This document shows, in pieces, positions 35,757 to 45,735 of a stretch of 64,000 nucleotides of DNA. Location of the stretch: assembly GCF_030125375.1 (NCBI RefSeq), contig NZ_JASJUU010000001.1, forward strand, positions 1,347,354-1,411,353, in the 5' to 3' direction. The notes beneath the pieces are model-generated. The model made no database searches. It saw only the letters and a list, made by a program, of their open reading frames with translations, and was not told the DNA's origin. This DNA is from Pseudoalteromonas umbrosa (GTDB lineage Bacteria; Pseudomonadota; Gammaproteobacteria; Enterobacterales; Alteromonadaceae). Each line of letters starts with the position of its first letter. Within the stretch, counting starts at the first letter, position 1. A program made the translations under genes and the position numbers.

Positions 35757-37859
35757 TTAGAAAGTATTTGGGCCTTGTTTGCCAAAGTTTTTGCCTAGCA
35801 AGGTTAAATCTTGCAGATTAATTTTATCGTCTCGATTGAAATCCGCAGCTGGTGTAAAAGAAGGGTCAGAACTATCTGTTCTGTACGCTCCTAACAACTG
35901 AGTCAAATCAGCGATATCAATACTATCATCACTATTACTATCACCTGCAACTAAAGCTATGTTGCCAAAATTAAGATCAGCTTGATTTGGAGTTAGCGTA
36001 ATTTGTTTTTGTGCTGAAAGAAAACCTGGGGCATTAACAGCTATTGTCACATTACCAAGCCCTACGCTAACTGCAAAGCTTCCATCTGGGTTTAACTGAA
36101 CAGCTTCACCGTTAATGAAAACTGTGACTTGGGAATAGTCCCCCGCAAAGCCTAGATCACCAACATTACCCAATAAAGAAACGGATTCTAGTACATTGAT
36201 CGTGTAATTTGCATGGCCTTGATAAAGATAATTACCATCTTCACCTGTAAATTGTGAACGCAAATCAATATTAACCGTACCTGGTTTATGTGCTACTAAT
36301 GTTGCAGTCGCATAAAGTCCTTCGCCGCTTTTAGATTGATATGGGGCTTTTATTGATAGCGCACCATCCCACTGGCTATCCGAAACTCCAATTGGGATAG
36401 ACAAACGCTCAGCTCCCGGTAAAAATTCTCCGTAGCTACCATTATTAAAACTAGCAACAAATGGGTCATCTAATGTCATTACCGTATCAATACCATAAAT
36501 ACCCACTCCTTTAGCTGTTAATGGCAGCTCTATGATATCTCCATCGAATACAGTAATTGAAGGCAGTGTAACGCTTAAATCAAATTCAGGAGCTTCATTA
36601 AAAGTAAACTTTTGTGCATGAACACTTGCTCTGCCCAGATCTGACCATGTTACGATAAACTCTCCTTCACCTAATAAGGCAGTGTTTGGGTACATCTGAC
36701 TGCCTTGAGTATAAGTATTTACGGGAAAAGCATCACCATCAGGCGTTCCATCAGGCTGATATTCTCTTGCGTATATACCCCACATATTTCCATCTTGAGA
36801 TCTACTTGCCCACGACACTAAATAGCCCCCCGTCTTGTTGCTTCTTACAACAGGGTGAATGTGATCGCCTAAATATGTATTTGCCTGCGTCTCCGTCCCT
36901 TTTTTAGTTCCATTCGCGTTAAATCTCTGTGTATAAATATATCTATCTGAGCCAAGAATGTGCTCATTAGATGGTGTATCCCATACAACAACATACCCAC
37001 CATCTTTTAACCCTGTTACGTCAGCAAACGATTGAGTGCCCCCTGTTGTCGTATTAACTCTGACTGCACTGCCACTATATTGAAAGTTTGAATTAAAAAC
37101 GCGGCCATATATATCGTCACCTTCTCCTTGCCAAGTGAGCACAAAACCGCCGTTTTCCAGCGCCGCAATCGAAACATCTTTTTGCTCTCCTACTTCACTA
37201 GAAGTCGCACTAAACGTATTTTTCACAACATTTAGATTACTATCGAACACTTTCACAAAAATTTCAGAGTCATTTCCTAGGCTTTCGCTTTGCCAAACAA
37301 CTACGGTGTTACCATTCTTTAACACGGCCTGTGAAGGTTTATTGTATTGAGACACTCCAGAAGCTACGGTAATAGTGCTAACTGCTGAACCATGTGCAGA
37401 GAAACGCTTCGCTAAAATATCACTTTTCGATGAGTCATTTAAGTTAATACTTTCAAATGAGACTAAAAAGCCGCCGTCACTAAGCGGAGTGACATTATCG
37501 CGCATGCTACGTACATTTGTCGCTGTTGAGTTTAAAGTTGCAATAGTAAACTCACTACTCAAAGGCTCATCGGTTTGAGTAAAGATTTGACCTCGGATAT
37601 ATGTTTGATTTTTTCCATTATTTTTTACGTGCCAAGTAACAACATACTTACCATCATTTAGTTGTACAACCGAGGTTGTTTCTGCTAAATCTCCTTGAGT
37701 TACTGTAGCATTAACTAAGCGTTCCTCTCCAATTTTCGTTGGCGTAGATGCATAGCTCATTAGCGGTGTAGCTAGAGCTCCCATTAGAGTAAGGCTACAT
37801 GCTGACTTAATTGGCGAAAATACATTTTTCCTTTTATATTTATTAATTTTGTATTTCAT
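35757..37859 (-). CDS. Secreted propeller protein with C-terminal dockerin
   Basis: 700 residues. A long, basic signal peptide (about 1-38) is followed by six or seven repeats of about 55 residues (VVQLNDGKYVVTWH, AVLKNGNTVVVWQSE, AALENGGFVLTWQGE, TGLKDGGYVVVWD, TALLGEGEFIVTWS) that should form a propeller (about 45-420). A cohesin-like or Ig-like unit follows (about 430-550), then a carboxypeptidase-regulatory-like unit (about 555-635). The dockerin (637-700) has two calcium loops, DSNSDDSIDIAD and DFNRDDKINLQD, each with the D-x-N-x-D pattern. No catalytic domain seen. Ligand of the propeller unknown. Confidence 0.85.
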   Translation of the reverse strand: MKYKINKYKRKNVFSPIKSACSLTLMGALATPLMSYASTPTKIGEERLVNATVTQGDLAETTSVVQLNDGKYVVTWHVKNNGKNQTYIRGQIFTQTDEPLSSEFTIATLNSTATNVRSMRDNVTPLSDGGFLVSFESINLNDSSKSDILAKRFSAHGSAVSTITVASGVSQYNKPSQAVLKNGNTVVVWQSESLGNDSEIFVKVFDSNLNVVKNTFSATSSEVGEQKDVSIAALENGGFVLTWQGEGDDIYGRVFNSNFQYSGSAVRVNTTTGGTQSFADVTGLKDGGYVVVWDTPSNEHILGSDRYIYTQRFNANGTKKGTETQANTYLGDHIHPVVRSNKTGGYLVSWASRSQDGNMWGIYAREYQPDGTPDGDAFPVNTYTQGSQMYPNTALLGEGEFIVTWSDLGRASVHAQKFTFNEAPEFDLSVTLPSITVFDGDIIELPLTAKGVGIYGIDTVMTLDDPFVASFNNGSYGEFLPGAERLSIPIGVSDSQWDGALSIKAPYQSKSGEGLYATATLVAHKPGTVNIDLRSQFTGEDGNYLYQGHANYTINVLESVSLLGNVGDLGFAGDYSQVTVFINGEAVQLNPDGSFAVSVGLGNVTIAVNAPGFLSAQKQITLTPNQADLNFGNIALVAGDSNSDDSIDIADLTQLLGAYRTDSSDPSFTPAADFNRDDKINLQDLTLLGKNFGKQGPNTF

Positions 37860-38340
37860 TTTTATTCCTTGAGTTATCCTAACTTACTTCTTATTTCACA
37901 TGAAGAAACAACATAATAACCTGTTAAAAAAATAAAACACCAAGAAAACAACTCATAAGGAAGTATATTAATAAATTAATACTAAAAGCCAAAGTAAAAA
38001 CTAAAGACAAAGACCTTGCATTAGAAATATAATATTCAAAAATCAACACTATAAAAAAGACAAAGTTAAGTACCGACAATTCCTACCAAGATTTTACGTT
38101 AAACATTGTACCAGTTAAATGTTCTAGCTTAGGGGGGGGAACTGAAAGGCATGAAGAATAAAAAATAAAATTTCAGAAAAAACGAAAGCCATCTTTAACC
38201 CTTCCCCTACTCACACTATTTAAATCCCACCTTTAATAAACTTTAATTTATAAATAAATCCACTTTCTAGCTATACAACCATGGAGTTAATTAAATTACT
38301 TAAAGGATTGTTGTTAATATAATCATATCTATAGTTTCAA
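37860..38340. other. 481-nt AT-rich gap with a G8 tract
   Basis: Between the glycosyltransferase stop and the dockerin gene start; should hold the dockerin promoter. Very AT-rich, no ORF or hairpin recognised. A run of eight G (38132-38139) is conspicuous in this context. Confidence 0.5.
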
Positions 38341-39180
38341 TCAGCGCGCTAAGAACAGCTCGCAAAATCGCTTTATTAGAATATTAGGTAAACTATACTT
38401 TTTATAAATTACCTCTAAGTAGGCTTGCCATGCGTCTTCTTTGAGCTTTTTAATTTCATCATCAGGTACAATACCGTCGAAAATAACTGAAAAATCCTTT
38501 AAAAACTGTACATCTCGACGTCGACTGGTTTTTGCATACCCTTTTCCAGCATAGTGAATAAAGTCGGCTTCTAGATATCCTTCATTTCCGAACATGTCCA
38601 TTCTGTTAAAGGATTTATCAAAAGACTCATGGCTCAGCTGATGCTTGTGCAAAGTATAGTTAAAGTAACTTTGGTCATAATGCGTTATCTCATTACAGAT
38701 TAATTGAAGGTCCTTCAATTGAGTTAAGCTGAACAATCCTGCCTGCTTAGATGTCAATATTATACCTGCGTTATAATAGACTGGTCGCTCATCTATGTAC
38801 GGCCATTCAACTTTTCCTAGTTCAGACTGAACCAAGTCGATGTCATTCTTTCGCTCTTGTTTTAGCCCTTCATTAAACCAGTAAGTAGTACTTAAATCAG
38901 GATACAGCTCAAATATATCCCTCGCATTTGGTGTAATTAATACATCAGAGTCAACGTAAAGTACTCTGTCATACTGTTTCAATAACTCTCCTATTTTAAG
39001 CTTTTCAGTCCAAGCCGGAGATGCATTAAATTTAGGGTTAACAATGTCTATTTTATAGTGCAACTTATCCGATACGATTAAATCTGCACCCACCTTTTGT
39101 GCATAAAGCTTAAAACTATGTAGTGCAGCTTTGTACATTGGGTTGTCACCAATGGCCAAGCTAAAAATGGCTTTTTTCAT
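38341..39180 (-). CDS. GT8-like glycosyltransferase
   Basis: 279 residues, no signal peptide. The DxD-type motif is in DRVLYVDSDVLITPNA, preceded by a nucleotide-sugar-binding start (AIFSLAIGDNPMYKAALHSF) and followed by YYNAGIILTSK, the pattern of family 8 and related retaining glycosyltransferases. Acceptor and sugar unknown. Same strand as the dockerin-cohesin genes but 481 nt away. Confidence 0.8.
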   Translation of the reverse strand: MKKAIFSLAIGDNPMYKAALHSFKLYAQKVGADLIVSDKLHYKIDIVNPKFNASPAWTEKLKIGELLKQYDRVLYVDSDVLITPNARDIFELYPDLSTTYWFNEGLKQERKNDIDLVQSELGKVEWPYIDERPVYYNAGIILTSKQAGLFSLTQLKDLQLICNEITHYDQSYFNYTLHKHQLSHESFDKSFNRMDMFGNEGYLEADFIHYAGKGYAKTSRRRDVQFLKDFSVIFDGIVPDDEIKKLKEDAWQAYLEVIYKKYSLPNILIKRFCELFLAR

Positions 39181-39517
39181 TACTCTTTTTATCCAATCAC
39201 TTATGATACACTAGACTAAATTTACATTTTTTTAACCAAGCACAGTCTAGTGCACCTTATCTGAGTGTGCAAAAAAAGATAAAAAGCAACCGCATATTAA
39301 AGCCTAGGCCTAACACCTTTAGGCATCAGAGATTATCGCTTTTATAAGAGCTTATAATTTGCACATTGTGATATCGCAGAGTAGCAAAAGTGATAAGCCA
39401 ATGATGTTCATTACTGAAATGAAATAGATAAAAATTGTATTCAACCGTAAATAAATACTTATCATTGTACCTGTCTGTAGCTAAGCTTTAGTTATAGTAA
39501 AGCGTAGTAATTCATCA
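39181..39517. other. 337-nt gap with a 9-bp inverted repeat
   Basis: Upstream of the glycosyltransferase. CACTAGACT (39209-39217) and AGTCTAGTG (39244-39252) are perfect complements 26 nt apart, in position to be a 5' leader hairpin or operator of the glycosyltransferase gene. No ORF seen. Confidence 0.45.
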
Positions 39518-39958
39518 TCACAGGTGTGCATTATCAACGATAGTAAGATTACCATTTAATGACATTCTAACCATGTCTTCATTATATATTTCCAGTTTAC
39601 CCGGCAACCCAACTAAGTAAGTCATTTCTGGAGAAAACAACTCTATCCAATCGTTATTCTCATATTTTTGAATAGAATGCTTAATGGTGCTTTCTTTTCC
39701 ACGTTTGATAGATTTTTCATAGTCTACATTTAAAACTACTCTATAAGTCGGTCTATTCTTTTCATCGTAGTAGGTAATATCCGCAGGCTGCTCATCTTTG
39801 AGTGTCATTTTGACTTCATACAAGGCCTCTGTGCCAACTTGAAGCGCAAATTCATATTTTAAATTAGGTTCAGGCATATCGTTCGCAGCCTGCGCGCTAC
39901 CTAAACAAAAGCAAAAAGATGTAATGAACAAGGTCGATTTATACCAATTATTAAGCAT
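39518..39958 (-). CDS. Secreted protein of unknown function
   Basis: 146 residues with a clear signal peptide (ending SAQA, about residue 24). The mature part is beta-rich with many charged residues and ends in VRMSLNGNLTIVDNAHL; it looks like a small periplasmic beta-sheet protein. No family recognised and no close co-directional neighbour. Confidence 0.7.
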   Translation of the reverse strand: MLNNWYKSTLFITSFCFCLGSAQAANDMPEPNLKYEFALQVGTEALYEVKMTLKDEQPADITYYDEKNRPTYRVVLNVDYEKSIKRGKESTIKHSIQKYENNDWIELFSPEMTYLVGLPGKLEIYNEDMVRMSLNGNLTIVDNAHL

Positions 39959-40192
39959 GAATTACTTCCTTTTTTATTTTATATATCTATTGATATTCCA
40001 CACATATTAATTAGCTTAAAATCAGCCATGAAATGTGGAGAATAATGTAAATCTAGAACGGTAAGATATTGCTAAGCGGCTGAAGATAGTATGAATGGTT
40101 AATAAAAGCAGAGTTTTACATATAAATAATAAAAGTTATTTATTTTAAGCCAGAAGAGGCGGTCTATACCCCCTCTTCATATACATTGGTAT

Positions 40193-41056
40193 TTAGCTAC
40201 CAATATTAGTCGACACCTTATAGCTCATTTGGACATCTTCAACAAATTCGCTCATGCCTGGGCGTTTCAAAAATAGTGTTCGTGTATAGTTTGAGATAGC
40301 CCATATGACGCCTTCTCTATCGACATCGATATTATAAAATGAGCCAAATTTAACCAGATTGCCATTATTCAGTGTGTATACGCTCTGAGGTCCATCGTTA
40401 CTGCCATAAACACTGGCAACAACAAACACTTGGCCGCCACCGACAGCGATATCAACAAGGGAACACAAATCGCCACAGGCTACTTCTTGTTGCGCCCACT
40501 TTACGCCATCATACTTAAACAACTTGTCACTTTCGGTGATAGCCCAAATAACACCACCTAGTGCAACATCAATTTTTTTAATTTTTTCGTTGCTGATGGC
40601 ATAGTAACCTTCGAAGCTATCGCTGACATCATTGAACTTCTTCAAAGTACCATCGCCATTCACGCAGTATGCGTGGTCAACTGTAAATGAGCTTACATCC
40701 TGTGCGCCCCAACAGCCCACAACCGATTGCCAATCATAATTTTGGTATCGATATGCATTGCCATTTTCTCCAACCGCAAAAGTCGCTCCTTCATAATATG
40801 CATACCCTTTATCATCAGGTCCGGTACCGAAATGATAGTGAAAATATCCACCAGCTGTTGCAATGGCTTTTTGACCATGTGGCAATGGTTTTTCACGCCA
40901 CAACCCAGCTGAGTCATCTTTGTGCACCCAAGGCACGCCTAGATGATCAATCGCGACACGTACAGGTGAATTTATTTCCGCCTCAGCTTGCGCGTTACCT
41001 GATAGCGCCACGCCCAAAGTTGCAATCACAGCCAATGTTATACTTGTAAGTTTCAT
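40193..41056 (-). CDS. Secreted tectonin-like beta-propeller protein
   Basis: About 287 residues. Signal peptide ending NAQA (about residue 24). The mature part consists of repeats of about 40-45 residues: VRVAIDHLGVPWVHKD, ATFAVGENGNAYRYQ, IDVALGGVIWAITESDKLFKYDG, VDIAVGGGQVFVVASV and IDVDREGVIWAISNYTRTLFL. This is the tectonin/TECPR pattern, found in lectin-like propellers. Cys pairs may stabilise it. The ATG at 41056 is chosen because the signal peptide starts there; the frame is open 33 codons upstream. Binding partner unknown. Confidence 0.78.
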   Translation of the reverse strand: MKLTSITLAVIATLGVALSGNAQAEAEINSPVRVAIDHLGVPWVHKDDSAGLWREKPLPHGQKAIATAGGYFHYHFGTGPDDKGYAYYEGATFAVGENGNAYRYQNYDWQSVVGCWGAQDVSSFTVDHAYCVNGDGTLKKFNDVSDSFEGYYAISNEKIKKIDVALGGVIWAITESDKLFKYDGVKWAQQEVACGDLCSLVDIAVGGGQVFVVASVYGSNDGPQSVYTLNNGNLVKFGSFYNIDVDREGVIWAISNYTRTLFLKRPGMSEFVEDVQMSYKVSTNIGS

Positions 41057-41309
41057 TTCCTTATTCCTTTTTTGATTGTTGTCACGCGACAACTTTACAT
41101 AATTATTACAAATGCAATTGTACCCATGTATCATATTCAGGTACTTTTCAATCAAATGTGTAAAAATCTTACCGCAATTAGGATGAAAATTTCCATGTAA
41201 CTATCCATTTAAAACGAGTAAGTACAGGTGATAATTCAGCATAATGTATTTGTCACTACTGCAGTGGTGCACTGACAGTAGCAACTTTCAAGATTAAACT
41301 GAGCACGCG

Positions 41310-42584
41310 TTATTCACTACGATGCTTAAAAGAAAAGCTCGCTTCAGGGATCACTTCTCCAGACTTGTCATTTGGCGTTGTGTAAAAGCTCACATTTAAG
41401 CTGTCGCTGCGATTATCGAGCTCAATATGGGCAAATCCCCAGATAAAGCTTTTAGCCCAAATTAAGTCATATTCTGGATAACGCTTTTCTTGCTGCTGAG
41501 AAAATGGTGTGTGCGTCCCACGCATTTTTGAGGCTGCTCCACTGATAATAAGTGGAAGTTTTGGCTTGCTGTTACCCGGCATAACACGAGAGCAATCATC
41601 AGTCAGTAACTCAAGATCATGCTCATGTCCTGCAATATAGGCATCTGCGTATTGGCATAGCTCAGGTAAAATCAGTCTTCTAAGTACATGGCCCTCATCA
41701 TATTTAGTTCCACCAATAGACCACAAGATGTGATGTCCATACACAATCTTCCATTTTGCGGTTGATGTTTTCAGTCCCTTAGCAAGCCAAGCAAGTTGCT
41801 TATGGTCTTCACCATTGACCGGCGACTCATGTATTTCTATGTCTTCCACTTCAGCATGTCCTTGTGCCAGTGCCGTCGCAAGACCTTGCTCACTGCCATC
41901 TTTTGCCAGCGGAATTTCATAATAATGCTGCCCTGACAACAACATATTTGTATCGAGCACAAAAAACTCTACGTCATTGCCTATCTCACCCATTCTGTAA
42001 CTGTAGTACCCCCGTTTATCCATATGAAAGTTTGGTTGATTAGCCATCCATTGCGTTTGTAGTTTTACGCCCTTTCGAGATGTCTTCCAATCATGATTGC
42101 CAAGTGCAGAGTACACCACCAGCTCTTTATTATTCTCAAATAGCGGCTTTAAGGGACCTAATATCAAATCATTCATGCGCTTTTGGTCATCTTTGCCATC
42201 ATTCGCATCCGCACCATCTGGATAAATGTTATCGCCCAGCTGAATGCCAAACTCGCAAGCTTTGCGCTCACATAGTGTCGCCATTGCTTTACCAACAGCC
42301 GCAGCACCGGTATCTTCTGTCGCGATTTCTGTGCCAGGATAAACGTAAATTGGCGCGTGATTAAATTCCTCTATTGGTCTGTGATCCTCTAACCAGTCAG
42401 CGCGTTCGGCTTCTATAAATTGCTGTTTGTTTTTAGGCTTTTTAATATGCTTAGTTTTTGGATAATCAGGGTGATATCCCCCGTCACCAAAAGCCAAAAA
42501 CGAAATAGAATCTTTAGCAGCCGCATTAAATGAGCCACTGAGTAATAACGCAGATACTGCGAAGCAAGAGGTAGATAACTTCAT
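41310..42584 (-). CDS. Secreted metallophosphatase, purple-acid-phosphatase-like
   Basis: About 424 residues with a signal peptide (ending NAAA). Calcineurin-type metal motifs: FLAFGDGGY, IQLGDNIYPDGA, SALGNHDW, VYGHHILWSIGG and AGHEHDLELL. The GD(G)GY, GDN(I)YP and GNHDW set with late GHEHD matches acid phosphatase 5-like enzymes. Probably releases phosphate from organic esters in the periplasm or outside. 51 nt after the TonB receptor gene, which suggests the receptor takes up the substrate or product. Start is ATG at 42584; a TTG five codons earlier is also open. Confidence 0.87.
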   Translation of the reverse strand: MKLSTSCFAVSALLLSGSFNAAAKDSISFLAFGDGGYHPDYPKTKHIKKPKNKQQFIEAERADWLEDHRPIEEFNHAPIYVYPGTEIATEDTGAAAVGKAMATLCERKACEFGIQLGDNIYPDGADANDGKDDQKRMNDLILGPLKPLFENNKELVVYSALGNHDWKTSRKGVKLQTQWMANQPNFHMDKRGYYSYRMGEIGNDVEFFVLDTNMLLSGQHYYEIPLAKDGSEQGLATALAQGHAEVEDIEIHESPVNGEDHKQLAWLAKGLKTSTAKWKIVYGHHILWSIGGTKYDEGHVLRRLILPELCQYADAYIAGHEHDLELLTDDCSRVMPGNSKPKLPLIISGAASKMRGTHTPFSQQQEKRYPEYDLIWAKSFIWGFAHIELDNRSDSLNVSFYTTPNDKSGEVIPEASFSFKHRSE

Positions 42585-42635
42585 ACATTTTCGCTGCAAG
42601 GTTACCCAAGCAGCGCCATTGTTGTTTTTAGAAAA

Positions 42636-45425
42636 TTAAAAAGAACTTAAGGTGATACCCAATTGATAGGCGCGGCCATAACTTTCATATTGATAGTTAT
42701 AACGCTGCTCGCCGTGATACACGTAGTACGGCTCATCGGTCAGGTTGACTGCATTAAAATAAACTTGGGTTTGCTCATCTATGAAATATTTCACGCTGAA
42801 GTCTATTTGGTTATGTGCGTCTTGATGCACACGCGCATCATTTTCAGTCATAATGTACGACTTACTTTTGTAGCTAGAGCTGAGGCGAGCGCTGATCTCG
42901 TCATTTTCATAACCAATCATCAAGTTTGCCACTGTGTCAGACTGATTTGGCAGACCCTCATCCGCATCAATAAAAGTGCCATTAGCTGAAATCATCAGCC
43001 CACTATCAAAGTTTTTCGTATACGCTAGCTCAATGCCACTTAATTGGGCTTCGCCGCCATTTACCGACTGGATCACTTCTTCAAAACCATCCCAATTGCC
43101 ATTGCCTTGCACTTGCTGCTTAGCAATAAAATTATCGATATTTTTGTGGAACAGCCCCGCAGACATAATGCCAATCTTGCCCGGGTAATATTCAATTGAT
43201 AAATCAAGGTTGCTCGATTCATAAGGATTTAAATCAGGGTTGCCAACCTCGCCTTTACGCTCAACTTGAATCCCATCCTCATCACCGGATGTTTCGCTCT
43301 CTAATAGCTGAAAAGCAGCGGCATCACCAAAGCTTGGTCTTGCAATCGTATGTGTGTAGGCAAAGCGCGTGATTAATTCATCCGAATAGGCATACCTGAG
43401 AGTCAGGTTTGGTAATAAATGGTCGTAGCTTTTGCTGACATTCCATGGTGCAATTACAACTTGTTCGCTGTCTTCAATCTCATTTTTAAGCAGCTCAACG
43501 CGGCTCCCTGATGTTTCATAGTCAGTATCTTCATAGCGCAGCCCAGCGATAACATTTAAGTCATTAATGTCGATACTCGCCATCACATATGCAGCCGCTA
43601 CATGCTCTTCAGATGTATAGGATTTGCCTTTGCTCTCAATGTCCGTTTCTAATTGATTTAGTGTAAAGTGCGCTTGATTCTCTGCGAAAAAGTGTCTTAT
43701 ACCACTTCGCGACAGACCTGATCCAAACTGTCCAAGATCGTACTCTGGACTGTCTGTTGCAAACTGCATTGCCGTAACGTCATCAAAACCGTCATCATAG
43801 ACGCGCGTATTCACAAGGTTGCGTTTTTCACGGTCGCTGTATTTAACACCGGCTTTTAACTGTGCATTGTGTCCTCTTATAACTAAATCTTTACTCACAT
43901 CGAGTTTAAAACTGAGTGCGTCATCTTCGCTGAGGTTATGCTCACTGACAATCTCATCTAATGCGAAATTACTTAGATCATGGGCATTGTCCGAATGAGC
44001 GAGTGTTGGTGCGTTACCTAGACTGCCGTAACCCAGTGCAAAACCTTCTCCCGCAAAATCGACATCTAATCGGTTAGGCTCAATTTCATCCGATTTTGAA
44101 TAGCCAAGGTTGTATTCCACAAACCAGCTTTGCAGTATGTGCTCCCCACCCGCCACCAGTGACAAAATACTTTGCTCTTCATATCTATCCTTGGTGTCTC
44201 TATCCATTTCCGCGTCTGTGAAATATGCCGCACTTGAGCCCGACTCTGCTTCGATGTACTTGCCTTTGTCATACTTGTATTCGTTGCGTAGACGATACTC
44301 GTCATCCGAGAATTCACTATATAAAGTCCGCAAATAGTACTTATTGAATGTATTATGATGAAGGTCTAAGTTGAGCGCAGCACCAAGTCGTTCACGAGTT
44401 ACTAGATAGTGACGCTGCTCTATCTCTTCGGCGCCATAAAATTCAGAATCTTCTCCTGTTGAGGCCTCTTCTTGTTCTAAAGCCATCCAACCCCCGTCCG
44501 TTTCCATATTATGCGATCCAAACTTTCGTTCGAACCAAGAAACGGCTGTCGCAACACCTAACTGCGTATCATTGGAAAGCGCAAAAATATCGCTAAAACT
44601 CGCTGACAATTTAGGGCTGGATTCACTAACCTGTTCGTTGTAAGAGCCTTGCGCCGTAAAGCTATAACTTTGCCCTTGCCTGTCAAACGCGCTGAGGCTT
44701 TTTACATTGATACTGCCACCAATCGCACTGGCGTCCATATCTGGCGTGACGGTTTTGCTCACTTCTAAGCTTTGAATAATTTCACTGGGGATCACATCCA
44801 TTGCGACACTGCGCACACCCGCCTCAGGCGAAGGTACGTTAGCGCCGTTAATTGACACATTATTCAACCCAGGATCGATACCGCGAATTCCAACAAACCG
44901 CCCTTCACCTTGATCGCGTTGAATATACATCCCCGGTAAACGCTGTAATGCTTCTGCTGCATTTTGATCAGGAAGTTGGCCAATGCCATCTGCGCTCACC
45001 ACAGACACAATACCGTCGGCATTTTTTTGTCGGTTAAATGCCCCTGCTTGTCCTGCACGCTGACCAACCACAATGATATTATCCAAATCCTCTTGCACAG
45101 GCTTGAGTTTCACAGCCACTTGCGTTAGTTGGTCGTCAATAATTGTTATTGTTTTAACGGACGGTTGAGCGCCAATGTAGGTGATTTCAAGCGTGTATTC
45201 CCCAGCTGGCAGTTTAGCAAACACAAAACGTCCATCTCGGCTTGTGCTGATGTGTTTATTTAGCTCAACAATTTTGACATGCGCGCCTTCAAAAAACGCT
45301 TTATTTTGTGTATCTCCTACTTGCCCTTGCAGTGTATTTGCATGTGTACCACTTGCAAACACGCCCAATAGCAGCGCGATGGCTTGATAGGACTTTGAAA
45401 AAGGTAACGGTAGTGATTGTTTCAT
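42636..45425 (-). CDS. TonB-dependent outer-membrane receptor with N-terminal regulatory-like domain
   Basis: 929 residues. Signal peptide (to about 29), a carboxypeptidase-regulatory-like beta domain (about 30-110), the TonB-box region DNIIVVGQRA, a plug domain (AEALQRLPGMYIQRDQGEGRFVGIRGIDP), then a 22-strand barrel ending in LSSF. Resembles the oligosaccharide or organic-ester receptors of Alteromonadales more than siderophore receptors. Substrate probably tied to the phosphatase encoded next. AGAG stands before the ATG. Confidence 0.93.
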   Translation of the reverse strand: MKQSLPLPFSKSYQAIALLLGVFASGTHANTLQGQVGDTQNKAFFEGAHVKIVELNKHISTSRDGRFVFAKLPAGEYTLEITYIGAQPSVKTITIIDDQLTQVAVKLKPVQEDLDNIIVVGQRAGQAGAFNRQKNADGIVSVVSADGIGQLPDQNAAEALQRLPGMYIQRDQGEGRFVGIRGIDPGLNNVSINGANVPSPEAGVRSVAMDVIPSEIIQSLEVSKTVTPDMDASAIGGSINVKSLSAFDRQGQSYSFTAQGSYNEQVSESSPKLSASFSDIFALSNDTQLGVATAVSWFERKFGSHNMETDGGWMALEQEEASTGEDSEFYGAEEIEQRHYLVTRERLGAALNLDLHHNTFNKYYLRTLYSEFSDDEYRLRNEYKYDKGKYIEAESGSSAAYFTDAEMDRDTKDRYEEQSILSLVAGGEHILQSWFVEYNLGYSKSDEIEPNRLDVDFAGEGFALGYGSLGNAPTLAHSDNAHDLSNFALDEIVSEHNLSEDDALSFKLDVSKDLVIRGHNAQLKAGVKYSDREKRNLVNTRVYDDGFDDVTAMQFATDSPEYDLGQFGSGLSRSGIRHFFAENQAHFTLNQLETDIESKGKSYTSEEHVAAAYVMASIDINDLNVIAGLRYEDTDYETSGSRVELLKNEIEDSEQVVIAPWNVSKSYDHLLPNLTLRYAYSDELITRFAYTHTIARPSFGDAAAFQLLESETSGDEDGIQVERKGEVGNPDLNPYESSNLDLSIEYYPGKIGIMSAGLFHKNIDNFIAKQQVQGNGNWDGFEEVIQSVNGGEAQLSGIELAYTKNFDSGLMISANGTFIDADEGLPNQSDTVANLMIGYENDEISARLSSSYKSKSYIMTENDARVHQDAHNQIDFSVKYFIDEQTQVYFNAVNLTDEPYYVYHGEQRYNYQYESYGRAYQLGITLSSF

Positions 45426-45735
45426 ATTTATCTCTTACAGATTGTGTTGATTGATTACCCTAAAAATCGCGGCAACAATATCTGTACAATATGAATTATT
45501 TATTTCATCACTACGTAGAAGGTACTGATTTAGCAGGCTTTTAGATGAAAGCACTGACCATTTGAGCTAATTACACCCTCTTAAATACACCAAAAACAAT
45601 AAACTGGGGCTGTTTTTACCTTTAATTACCGTCAAAGTTAAAAAAACTGTCAAAGTAATGAGCTAAATTGACCCTGTTCAAGAAATTTCACTGCAATAAC
45701 ATAACAACAATAAACATTTTGCTCGGCATCAATTT
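45426..45735. other. 310-nt divergent promoter gap
   Basis: Between the TonB receptor and degenerate-GGDEF genes. Holds a direct repeat, GTCAAAGT at 45631-45638 and 45649-45656 (18-nt period). Pho boxes repeat every 11 nt, so it does not fit PhoB. No ORF seen. Confidence 0.45.

Noticed and set aside
45631..45656. Direct repeat GTCAAAGT considered as a Pho box for the phosphatase operon
   Set aside because: The period is 18 nt, while Pho boxes repeat every 11 nt, and the sequence match is poor.
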